NCBI GenBank assembly: GCA_951640195.1
Contig: OX621163.1
Location: forward strand, 3,844,001 to 3,908,000
Source of the DNA: Porpolomopsis calyptriformis
Lineage: Eukaryota > Basidiomycota > Agaricomycetes > Agaricales > Hygrophoraceae
DNA length: 64,000 nt
Reading direction: 5' to 3'
Part shown: piece after piece, positions 54,428-64,000 of the stretch
Position numbering within the stretch: position 1 is the stretch's first letter
How the letters are laid out: every line of letters begins with the position of its first letter
The notes under the pieces: model-generated
The model's input: the letters and a program-made list of their open reading frames with translations, nothing else
Databases searched by the model: none
What the model was told of the DNA's origin: nothing
Program-made: the position numbers and the translations under genes

Positions 54428-54490
54428 CAAAGACTAGGGTGACATTGAAGCACAGGTGAAGTCTAACCTTATTAGCAATTGCTGGCAGCC
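54428..54490. promoter_or_regulatory. Divergent promoter region, about 60 bp
   Basis: Only 63 bp separate the ATG of the JmjC-like gene (54427, minus) from the ATG of the SNARE-like gene (54491, plus). No TATA box is visible. Core promoters must overlap the coding starts or share this gap. Confidence 0.5.
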
Positions 54491-55300
54491 ATGATGACGC
54501 TCCAAAAACTTACCGCCCTTTCCACCCAAGCTTTCTCTCCTCCTGGAACGTCAGCGCTTGCAGAACATTCCTCGCTAGGCCGCGCGTCATCTCTGCCTCC
54601 CTCTCTACCTCCCACAGACCACACGAAACTTGAAAGAGCTCCACGCAGGGATTATCGAGCTCGGGGCGAACGGCGCCGAGCCAGAAGCCGCGGAGGTACT
54701 CAGAGGCCAGTATGAACGGATGAGGGGCATGCTCGGTCAGGACGGTCGAGAGTTGGCCAGGTATGTATCCTTTCCGCAGTTCCCAACGATCAAAGCCACC
54801 TCACACGATCCAAGTCAGCGCCGCAAGTTCATGTCAAATCCCCACCGAACCCTGATCCATTATCGCGCTTCGTCAAACGCGTTGCAAATGGCACCATCAC
54901 CAACGGCCAGCCACCCCGTTTCGCCCGGTACAAAGATGACCCCGAATTGGGCCACGCATACCAAGATACCCTGCTGCAGACGCAAAGACCCCTATGGGCC
55001 GCCGCACATGCCAATAAACTCAACCCATGCTCACATCTTATGACAGAACAAGACGGCCACCTCGACCTCTTATCAGGTTCCACCAGCTGCCAGCGTGACC
55101 TCTCATTGCAGATCAACGACGGGCTAGACGTGCATGTCGACCCGCTCCAAGAACTTGATACTGATCTCGAGCATACAGAAAGCCAACTCAGTCGCGCGGT
55201 GCCGGGTCTTGAACGAGTAGCTCGAGGCCTAAGGGAGAACGGTCGGTTTCCACTCCATTTCCATATCCCTTGGAAGTCCTGTAAAAGATTTCTGTTTTAG
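54491..55300 (+). pseudogene. Syntaxin-8-like SNARE, disrupted
   Basis: Reads as a fungal Qc-SNARE. N-terminal helix MTLQKLTALSTQ, then after a frame change LLLERQRLQNI and, past a TAG near 54581, TRNLKELHAGIIELG and VLRGQYERMRGMLGQDG, ending at a GTATGT donor near 54762. Downstream: KSPPNPDPLSRFVKRV, KDDPELGHAYQDTLLQTQ and the SNARE helix EQDGHLDLLSGSTSCQRDLS, LQINDGLDVHVDPLQELDTD (about 55037-55170). The frame change near 54532, the TAG and degraded heptads suggest a decayed copy. No transmembrane tail is seen. Such proteins act in endosomal membrane fusion. Family call is from pattern only. Confidence 0.6.
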
Positions 55301-55329
55301 AGTTCAACCGTCATGAGTATGACCTACCA

Positions 55330-56823
55330 AAAAATCCCCCCAGGCCGTGCCCGATTATCACCCATCCTCACCTCACCTCATCACAGCAAGCACCTCTTTA
55401 CCCAGCACCCAAATCCACGACAGCACGGTCAATCTTTCCAGGCGTGATCAGTACAACGCGAACCAAAACATCAATGTCTATCCGGAAGGTGAGTCGGCGG
55501 GTGGTTTTGTTTTTCGCTGCGTTCTCAAAAAGCGATATAATGAAAATGACTGATGTGTTCTAGACGAACACCACCCCTCTTTGCTTTCAACTGCTAAGAT
55601 CGACCGCGATGTATAAGGGCTGACATTATTGATCAGATTTATTGCTGGATTGATATCCGCGATTCACGACCTGGTTGTGATCCGGTTGTGAGCAGATACC
55701 AATACTGTTGCGGAGGATACTTGTGTATTTTGAATCAACAGATTGGTAGAGCAACTGGTGTGCTCGGCGCAAGCCTCTTCTGCTCCCGGGACCATGCGGA
55801 TTACAGCAACCCGAATATAATCTTCACCACTATCGCATGCCAGCTCAGATCTCGAACCCTTTATTCAGAACGGAGGTTACTCCTGCTATGAAATCAAATC
55901 CCGACATTGGCTATACAACTCCTGATATAAACCTGAAGAACTCATTATACAGCCATGTCGCAACCTCAGAAACTCGATCTCTCCATGCGTTGTTGTATTG
56001 GATGCACTGGACGAAGAGACTGGGACGTCATCTTATCGTCACTCTCTCGTCATGTCAACTAACTATTCCCATTAAAGTTCTTATTGACGAGCCGACCGGA
56101 AAGGCATATTTCCGCCCTCTTTAAATCATTCCAATTGAACCCAGTTACTCAAAGATACGTTTTGCACCAAGTGGAATTAAGCGTCCTGCAGAGTGACATT
56201 AAACACTACCTTTCGGCGAAGCTTGCTTCCACGCGAGACCTCCATCATCTTGAAAACGATCGGCCCTCTGGAGCCAGATATCTGAGCCCTGACGCGGATG
56301 TCGTTTGGACTGTTCATCTTTGCGTCAACCACAATCAGATTCATTTAGGACCCGAAAAGTCAACTTTCCCATCCTCCATGTAATGCACCCATGGTAACGG
56401 AAGACTCTTCTCCGCATTATAATCTTGGTCGCTTACACACTCAAGTGTTGAATGATGCATTCTCCAACATATCCCTTCCTCTTTCTGTACGGCTGAAAGC
56501 GAACCTAGGTAGTTTCTCCCGGATCACCAATTGCTCTCGAACGATTACTAGGCATGCCCTCACGTACGGTGGGAGTGGTACTTCAACATCTCCGTTCGAT
56601 GATTATGGTGCCTGATGACGCCAAAGTGATCCAAACACTTCATCCATCAATTTTCGACTTTATCACATATCCGGCCCGATGTCTGAATCCGAAATATGTC
56701 ATTGACCTTCAGGCGCAACATACGATTCTTCCGTGCGCTTGTCTATTTGCTATGAACATGTTGAAGCGAGATATCTGGAATCGAAAAATCCGTCTTTGCT
56801 CAATATCGAAGTGGGCCATCTAA
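55330..56823 (+). pseudogene. NACHT-type NTPase part of a NACHT-WD40 gene, decayed
   Basis: An N-terminal exon (STQIHDSTVNLSRRDQ, NQNINVYPE) ends at a GTGAGT donor (about 55488). It rejoins after ...TTCTAG at 55563 (DEHHPSLLSTAK). Then come LGASLFCSRDHADYSNPNI, a Walker-B-like patch near 55998-56020, FASTTIRFI-like and LHPSIFDFITYPARCLNPKY. The Walker A GxxGxGKS is absent where it should precede LGASLF, and the frame breaks many times. Fungal NACHT-WD40 proteins are STAND-type signal receptors involved in self/non-self responses. This one cannot work as it stands. Confidence 0.7.
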
Positions 56824-57239
56824 AGTGCAGTATGCATGTCGTCGTTGGTCTTGGCACCTAGAAAACGCGACGTTTTCTGGCATTCTTGTCGACCTCATAA
56901 ACGAGTTTTGTTTGAAATATCTGTTGTACTGGGTTGAGGCACTCAGTCTGATGGGAGATGTCCGAAATGTCTTCCTGCATTAGATGTAGCACAAAAAACG
57001 AATGTCGTATGTTGTCTTCTCCCTCTCCAATGGGCAGCGCTCATCTGAAAACAAACAGAGACATCACTGATGCCAAGGATTTACTTCAAGGTTGCGAGCG
57101 GTTTACCCGGGAATTTTTTTGAATCGTCAGCCGCTCTTCGCTTCAAATATACCGCTCCGCGTTACTGTTCACTCCTCAGGTAACCTCAATGAAAAGGACA
57201 TATAGGAGAGAGCTGGGCCTTCCGGTGAAAATATACCAG

Positions 57240-57960
57240 AGGTGGGATTCATGCATACGGACGATACAAGCACATTCCGCTGGTGTTCATTCAGTCGCAT
57301 TCTTTGCAGATGGCACGTGTATTGTGTCTGGATCTGGCGGCAGGACTATTCGGTGCACATCTGACCACCACCAAGGGATATTACGGTTCTGTACTATCGG
57401 TCACATTCTCCTCCGATGGCACGCGTATCGCTTCTGGATCTGCCAATGATACCATCCAGCTATGGGACGCAATCAGCAGTGCACATCTGCACACCCTCGA
57501 GGGACATTCCGACTTGGTAGGATCGGTCGCATTCTCCCTCAATGACACGCATATTGTGTCTGGATTCTGGGACCATACCATTCGGTTGTGGGACGCTGTC
57601 AGCGGAGTACATCTGAATACCCTTGAGGGGCATTCCGGCTGGGTAAACTCGGTTGCATTTTCCACAGATGGCACGCGTATTGTGTCTGGATCGGTCTGGT
57701 CGTCGCGACCAGACTGTTTGCGCAGTCAGCGGTGCACATTTGAAGACCCTGATGGGACATTTCTTGGCCCATAAGCTCGGTTGCATTCTCCCCTGATGGC
57801 ATGAAAATTGTGTCTGAATCCAACGACCAGACTGTTCGGCGGTTGGACGCAGTTAGCGGGCGCCTTTGAACACCCTTAAAGCGGCTGTGTTCTCTCCCGA
57901 TGGCTTGTATATAGTCTCTGGATCCTTTAATAATACCCTCTACACTACCCTGAAACGCGG
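57240..57960 (+). pseudogene. WD40 repeat part of the NACHT-WD40 gene, decayed
   Basis: At least six units with a period of about 129 bp (43 residues): VTFSSDGTRIASGS, TIQLWDAISSAHLHTLEGH, VAFSTDGTRIVSGS and others. Units 2-4 (57390-57690) are in one frame; flanking units need frame changes. It lies in order behind the NACHT part and ends near 57960. The near-identity of neighbouring units is typical of fast-evolving fungal NACHT-WD40 genes. Confidence 0.8.
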
Positions 57961-58130
57961 TCTAGACTGCTGTCCCGACTGACCTTTAAGTGACTGTACG
58001 TGACTAACTCAATTTTTCGCTTTCACTGAGGGTCAATCCAATCCTCACAATAATATTGGTACTTAGGGAACAAGTGACCAACATAAGAGCCCAATACAAA
58101 TGGGGGTTGAACCACACCTGTATGTCGGGT

Positions 58131-61100
58131 CTAGGAGCGATTATATCCCAACAACAACATCTGCGTGTGAAACCAAAAGTCGAATGCAGTCGGAATTTCA
58201 TCTCCCAATGTGCAAGGTTGTCGGAGTGCATTCTGAACCCAAGCATCCATTGTAACTACCATGCGGCTATCGCAAGTGTGAAAATGGATAGGTGGGCATG
58301 CTGCGACCGTAGTTGGGCTGATGGCATATGGAATATTCAGAACAATCTGCTCAATTAAACCCACGTTAGAGCAAGAAGTCTCTGCGTAAGGAAACCTACG
58401 TTTAGCCGAAAAGATGGATTCAATGGGATTAAATCCGAGTCTGACACGGCGCGAAGCAACAACCTAGCCCTAATTAGCTCATCATGTTCCTCGGCAGCGT
58501 ATAAGTCGTCGGAAACATAAGTTCCTTTGAGTGGTGGTGGATGGCCTCGGCCATGGAGCCAGCGTAAGACTCGGAATTGAAATGCTCTCTGTATCAGTTT
58601 GTCCAAGTCGGACGACAGGTAATCCTTTGTGGAAAACGTCAATAGTTCCAAGACATCAGAGAGAGATGTGATTTGGCGATTGCTCATAGCAGTAAGGAGA
58701 GATTTTCCAAGTTCTGGACATTCAGTCGACTGAAGAGTCTACAGGTTTGTTGGATCAATATCGGCAAGAAAACTTAACAGTCCACCCCTTATCTCTGCCG
58801 GTGGGGAGATAATAACTTACCTCAAATAGGCGCTTTCCACACAATTGAAGATTAAGTCCTTCTCTGAAAGCCAAGAATTCCGGATGCGCCCAAGGTTCGC
58901 GGTGACCGACAAGGATGGAGGATATAAGTGCTTTTGTAATCTGATGATGGAAATCAGGAGAGCGAGGTTTCTGAAACATTTCCGACTTGACCGTTTCATG
59001 GGTGTGAAAATGACGGTCATAGAGATTGGTCAAAAACTCACGTCATTGAGGTCCAAATATACAATTAACAACTGCCGAACAGAAGACTGGGCATCTGTAC
59101 CCAGAACATCTGACGGCTTGAAGCTAAACCATGGTTCGAGGATAGCGGCCGAGGCCGGATCGAGGGCGAGAATAGATTCAAGGTCGTTGGGGAGACCATC
59201 CTGTCCCCACACGGCAGCATAAAGCCACCACAGGGAAATTGGTTCCGGTGCCAATCCTAAATGAATGAGGTGAAGGGCACACCATGTCCCCGCTGCCCAA
59301 AAGTCCTTATTTCGCAGGGAACAATTCAAAGGAAAGAGAATTGGATGGTAGTGGTCCCCACGGCGTCCCCACTGTGGCGAATCCTCGATGAGGCTCTTAA
59401 CCCCTGCCCGAAACACGGCGCGAGTCGGTCCATCACCACATCCAGCTTCGCCACCTTCGGTTCCACTTGTTCTGGAGTTAACAGAGACCGAGGGAAATGT
59501 GTAACCGGGACTTACATCTCAATGGAGTGGAACTCTTTAACAAACGCGCTAAGTCCCTGCAAGGTGCACGTCACACCAGGTGAAGGCTGAAAACTTGAAA
59601 CTCCCTCGTGGGAGGGGTAATGGTATCGAAGAAGATTGAGAAGGGTCGTTGCGATTGATTGAGCACTTGGACCAGATATTGCAAGTCCGTCACTGATATC
59701 GTCATCTGCAAAAGCAAATACTGAGCGTCTCCAACGCAGAAGATCACGAAAGGAAGCTTTCGCGACAGGTAAAGTCGCCGAAGAAAGAGATTGCCCATCG
59801 GATGGCGAGAAATCCTGTGTTTAGGTACGAGTCTACATCAGAAACGAGAAAGGATGAGGAAAACGGTTTTGTTACCGTTTGACTGCGTTGATTTGGTGTT
59901 GACCGATGCACCCGATGATTTTGATTGGATGGAGACCCAGACTGTCCAGAGCCCGCCCGGCCTATCGATGGCGTCAAAGTAACATCTGCATGACTCTCTG
60001 ATGGCAAAGGAGAACCAGTCACGATTGGAAAGGGTGACGAAGCCTGCAGAAATGAGTGTCAGGCAGAATACAGAAAATGTGTGGATATTACCATATTTTC
60101 TTGTGCCATGACTCTGGCCCTTGCGCGAGGGGGCTGTTCGCAGATATCTGAAGAATCCTAGAGTGTGAGATCAGCCTATTTTATCACAAAGTTCAGATTA
60201 TGTTCAACTTTACCGTATCAGACCTCGCTCTCCGGAGGGATCCTGAACGATGAACGCTTGCGCTCTGTGCGCTACCGATACTTTCGGGCTGTCAACACAG
60301 TAAGCAGGATAGCATCTCAACAGCTTGAAAAAGAGCTACCTGTCCTGGGCAACTCTGTATACAACGCCCTCCTTCATTTGTTGTCGTGGGTGAGAATGGT
60401 CGCAGGCGGTGCCATGCCTTCCACGGAAAACAAGGATGGGGTATATTGTCATCCTGTACAGGGCCCCATAGGTTTCGGAACCGGGGGGCTAAAAGAGGTT
60501 AAAAACGACTACTAATGACGGTCATTGACTGTTACACACCAAAAAATAGAACGGGACGTTCATCCCCAGGACATGGATTCGTGAGTTTGTTAGCTTGTAG
60601 GACAAGGGCAGGAACCTTGAAGTCACCACCAACAAGATCCGTTTGAACGAATGGCCTTGCATCTGATTGCCTGTTCCCGCGAGGTGCAACGAGGATCATG
60701 GGAGACTGAAAGTATAAGTCTCCAGAAATTGTGGGGCTGCTGGACATCGGAGGTGAAACAAGAAGTTCGATCTTGAAGTTCTTTAGGTGGTTCATCAGCT
60801 GATTGTTAACACATCGCCATACTTCACCCCGCGACATCAAGGATAAGTTACACGTAAGGTTGTGAGACTGAAGCACAGCGATGAGGGATGCTATCTCCTC
60901 TAGCGTGAATTTATAAATCGGAGCTGGATGCGCGGGTTCCCCTTTATCCGATTTGATCTAAGGAGAAACGTTAATCAAATAAATACAAAGATGCCTGGAA
61001 ACTTGCAGTGAAAGGGAGACAAACTGCCAAAAACTCTGTATTTGGCAATAAAGAAAATTCCTCCGATACCCTTCCACCAAGATGTCCTCCGCCACTTCCC

Positions 61101-61755
61101 CGCATTCCACTTCTGGCACCTCCCCTTCTCCCGCGAGTGGTGCTGACCCGAATGTGAGGAAGGCTTCTCTGTGCAGCAGCCATACGTCGGTCATTGGCAT
61201 TTCCATCACGATTGGGCTGAGGTGTGATAAATGCGTTAATGGGCGGATGCAATGCAATCTCGGTTGAAGATAATAGTGCTCGGTCAATAGGAGTAGCAGG
61301 GAAGCTAGAGGAAGACGCTGCGAGCATACTCTGTAACTCTGTAGGTCCTTTTTGAGCGGCGGCATTGGAACTTCTGAGTCAAAGTCAATCGAGGCACAAA
61401 AAGGATTAATAAGTGCGGACTCACAAGCAGAGAGTAGTATGAGACATCCAAGGCTTAGAGCAAGCACAGAGTGAGTGCGGAGACCAGTCACCATCACCGA
61501 GCATCTGTAAGAAGCTTGAAAAGTCAAACTCTTCAGGTGGAGAATTCGAACCTACAGGATGGAACCCCCCGCAAGAGCTCTCTAGATTGCCGCCACGTCC
61601 GTGTGAAAGGTCATTGGGCGCGTCGATGAGGTGCTGCCACCAAAAGTGACCGCAGATGCAAACATCCACGCAATCGAGTGGAATCTGTTGCAAGATAGGT
61701 CGTGACAGAATTTTTGGGAAAGACGACATCTCACCGGTGATGAGAAGTCTGCCAT
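58131..61755 (-). CDS. Uncharacterised 13-exon protein with Cys/Trp/His motif, 979 aa
   Basis: Intact minus-strand gene. Exons: 61755-61735, 61684-61425, 61373-61025, 60957-60540, 60488-60340, 60288-60214, 60157-60092, 60043-59876, 59814-59516, 59471-59042, 58970-58821, 58738-58400, 58346-58131. All phases agree (2940 nt); introns are 44-82 nt. The start MADFSSP is chosen to precede the first motif; an upstream in-frame ATG at 61818 would add 21 residues. N-terminus: CICGHFWWQH, then CGGF, then CACSKPWMSH, i.e. C-x-C-x3-W-x2-H twice, possibly metal binding. A Ser/Arg/Gly-rich stretch follows. Then globular parts (VLQSHNLTCNLSL, RPVLFFGAP, LLRWRRSVFAFADDDISDGL, LAPEPISLWWLYAAVWGQDG, LDPASAAILEPWFSF, IHFHTC...FDFWFH). 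I recall similar hypothetical proteins in mushrooms but no function. Confidence 0.8.
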
Positions 61756-61829
61756 CAAAAACCCTCCACATTCACAAGCTAAAAATTGACAACGTCCTCG
61801 AGCATAGAGCGCAACCATAGCGAGATTGG

Positions 61830-63430
61830 GAAAGATATGAGTTACTGTAAATCGATCCACTATTAATACGTTTGGGGTTGTATAATCCAGCCGGAGTTCG
61901 ACCGCTAACACTTTAGCGATCCGCCGCTTTCTGGAAACGAGTTTGATGACTGCGAGAAATTCGGAACGGATTACCAAACGATTATTTCAATCCCGATTAT
62001 TACAGCCGACCCCCCTAACCTACAGCACCAGCACAACGTGGAAACAATCGACTACAGTGGTGAAGCCATTTCTGCTCCTCGGGCCAGGAGTATGAGGAGA
62101 ACTTAACCCATTCCGTCTTTGCTTTCCCTCCTTAACGAATACCCATGAAACTGCCTTAATTTGATGAGCGTTGCTTGAGAATAAACAAACGATTCAATCG
62201 CCGTGTGTGCTAATCGATACGTACCATTTCAGCTTATTATTAATAAGGATTTTGCGGATGTTTTTTCCTGCACTAATCGGACCGGACATCTCATCCCTCT
62301 TGTTACGTTACAGGGAGGTCAGAGATCCAGAGCTGTTCACCGCAATGTATAATTTCTTCCGTTGTAGCGCATTGCTGATCTATCCTCCTGCATCAAAAAT
62401 GATGAGTTCTCAATCACGCAATCGTAAATGACACTCCTCACCCTGAACCTGCACTGGCTCCTCTCTAAGCACCTCAAGCTGATAGACTAAGAAACGCGAT
62501 ATGTTAATCTCACCTTTCCTCATGACGTGAAGTGGATCTTCACCACTGGGAGCAACTGTACCCAGCCACTCTATTTGTTGGTGGGCTAAGTTGTGTGTAC
62601 GAAATTAGGTGGATGTGTAGGCACGGGGTGGTTTGCCGTGATAATCCCGAGTCTACCGACCAAAACGGATGTCAGTTATGCGGACTCAGTAGAAATAGGA
62701 GCACTGGCTAATTGAGTTCTGCACAGGGAAGATTGTTTGTCTTCTCCAAATGGTACACTCAATCGGAGATGATGTCTATGAGTTTCCCAGTCTGAAACCA
62801 CGCGTTATATCACACACGCTCCAATCGGCACACATCTCTGGTAATTTAATTAGTTGTCGGGTCCAAAAATGCATGATAAAATGGAATTTGGGAAAAGCAC
62901 AGTATCGAACCTGGTTCTAGCCATACAGTAAGTTTTGCACTAATTGAGGTACCGATCAGCTCGAAGATAAATTCCAGAAACCGAACGGAAATGATGGCTG
63001 TGGTGGTAGCCTGAGCGGATTTCTTTTGATTTACGTTTCATAGCCAGACAATCGGTGTTTGCAACCATTTGCTCCCGTCGAACTTCGACTGGCTTGGACT
63101 CGTGGTTCTCGCTTGGACTCGTGGTTCTATCGGAGATCTCTTATTCTGAACAAGATCAACCCTGGGGAACCCAGTATACCGGAAAGCAAGTACTCATCCT
63201 TATAGTATTTTTTCGTTTGCGTTAAAAGTTCTGACACCACATAGGTTGGCCACTCGACCAATTTATTGTAACAAAGTCGTACTCACTAACGGTGATTCAA
63301 GAGACATCACATTTCCCCAAATTGCTCAGACTCTGCCCCATCTGTCCACTTATAAGCACCCCATGAAGTTGCGTCGATTCCAATCAGACCGCGATAACTG
63401 ATTGATCAATCCTACAACAGATGAAGTGGG
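61830..63430. other. Intergenic, no gene recognised
   Basis: Contains one 86-codon open frame (62171-62431) without domain character and many stops in all frames elsewhere. Includes the upstream region of the gene at 58131-61755 and of the gene at 63473. Confidence 0.45.
63092..63128. repeat. 19-bp tandem duplication
   Basis: gcttggactcgtggttct occurs at 63092-63109 and 63111-63128, separated by one base. Confidence 0.8.
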
Positions 63431-63438
63431 GGATGCCA

Positions 63439-63447
63439 CTTTATATT
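63439..63447 (+). promoter_or_regulatory. TATA-like box
   Basis: ctttatatt lies about 30 bp before the ATG at 63473, so the 5' leader would be very short. Confidence 0.4.
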
Positions 63448-63472
63448 CCCTCCCACCCTAAAAACACCATCA

Positions 63473-64000
63473 ATGGCCATGCAAACTATCATGTCTCACC
63501 TCAAACTTGCGCCGCCTTCTCCCATTAGAAGGCAGGTACGAAAAAGTGGTGCGCTGCTGGCCGTGGGTACAATATCGGAGTTTACTATGGATGGCGAGTC
63601 AAGCAGGCTATCCCACAGATGGATTCAACCACCGGTTTAGGCCACTTAAGGGTGGTGAAGCCTTGTTCCGGAGAGCGAGAAATACGGAAGAAATGGAAGC
63701 CTTCAAGATTTTTAATCGATGGGAATCTCGGGGCTGACGGCGCTAATTCGTCTGGATTGAATGTATTTGTTCTTCCTCCATTCTTCTCGTGTTCACCTGA
63801 TAATGGCGACGCCAAAAGATCCCGCCGTGACAAGGTAAGTGCGCAGGGACTTTAACATTATTGCGCATTGATATAAGACCACTCTGCCAGCACTATTCAC
63901 TATTGCACCTTATGTCGTCTCCTTCACAGAGGCAGGCTGAAACACCTCGTCGCAGTTCTCGTCCAAGAACTCTCCGCACCAGAGACGATCATATCTCCCC
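63473..64000 (+). CDS. 5' part of an unrecognised gene, runs off the window
   Basis: Exon 1 63473-63535 (MAMQTIMSHLKLAPPSPIRR). Intron 63536-63618 (GTACGA...CACAG, 83 nt). Exon 2 63619-63834 (72 codons). Intron 63835-63929 (GTAAGT...TTCACAG, 95 nt). Exon 3 from 63930, open to the edge and Arg/Ser rich (RQAETPRRSSRPRTLRTR). Phases agree throughout. The nearer acceptor at 63877 would lead to a stop. No domain seen. The basic, Ser-rich start could be a nuclear or disordered region. Confidence 0.5.

Noticed and set aside
60165..60515. 116-codon plus-strand open frame
   Set aside because: It lies antisense over exons and introns of the well-supported 13-exon minus-strand gene and has no domain character.
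62171..62431. 86-codon open frame as a gene
   Set aside because: No domain, no intron signals, no promoter motif and no repeat support.

Overview
The window looks like a transposon-rich stretch of an Agaricomycete (mushroom-type basidiomycete) genome. The evidence is short introns of about 40-95 nt with GT-AG ends, a NACHT-WD40 type gene, a JmjC-like gene, a syntaxin-like SNARE and many Ty3/gypsy retrotransposons, some with chromodomains. No bacterial features are seen. The species cannot be named from the sequence.

Layout. 1-2.6 kb: decayed gene remnants, including a broken TPR array. 2.6-4.4 kb: a DDE integrase-domain gene on the minus strand with two premature TGA codons. 4.5-9.1 kb: fragments of LTR elements and a copied accessory gene ('gene X'). 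9.12-21.68 kb: element A, a gypsy element (minus strand, 1029-bp LTRs, 4-bp target duplication ACTG) inserted into a second copy of gene X. 22.6-26.06 kb: gag of element F, cut by the 3' end of chromovirus G. 26.06-38.996 kb: element D (plus), split inside its protease coding region by element C (28.2-37.2 kb, minus, 609-bp LTRs). Element C carries an antisense, intron-containing gene with a Zn(II)2Cys6-like cysteine pattern. 38.997-48.909 kb: element E (plus, 195-bp LTRs) with one 6-kb gag-pol frame and two extra downstream ORFs. 49.4 kb: a 177-bp MITE-like unit. 50.1-64 kb is host-like and gene dense: a 9-exon JmjC-like gene (minus), a disrupted SNARE-like gene (plus, divergent), a decayed NACHT-WD40 gene (plus), an intact 13-exon gene with a C-x-C...W-x2-H motif (minus), and the start of a gene running off the right edge (plus).

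Nesting order from the junctions: F was hit by G, G by D, D by C. E abuts the truncated pol of D but has no target duplication. Gene X copy 2 was hit by A.

Two properties stand out. First, premature stops in the transposons are overwhelmingly TGA where the family has Arg (CGA to TGA), with some CAA/CAG to TAA/TAG, and few frameshifts: a C-to-T, RIP-like or methylation-like decay. Second, element E is packed along its whole length, coding and noncoding, with short perfect inverted repeats of 6-11 bp and small loops, plus a three-arm fold between ORF2 and ORF3. This second pattern is the best candidate for something undescribed.
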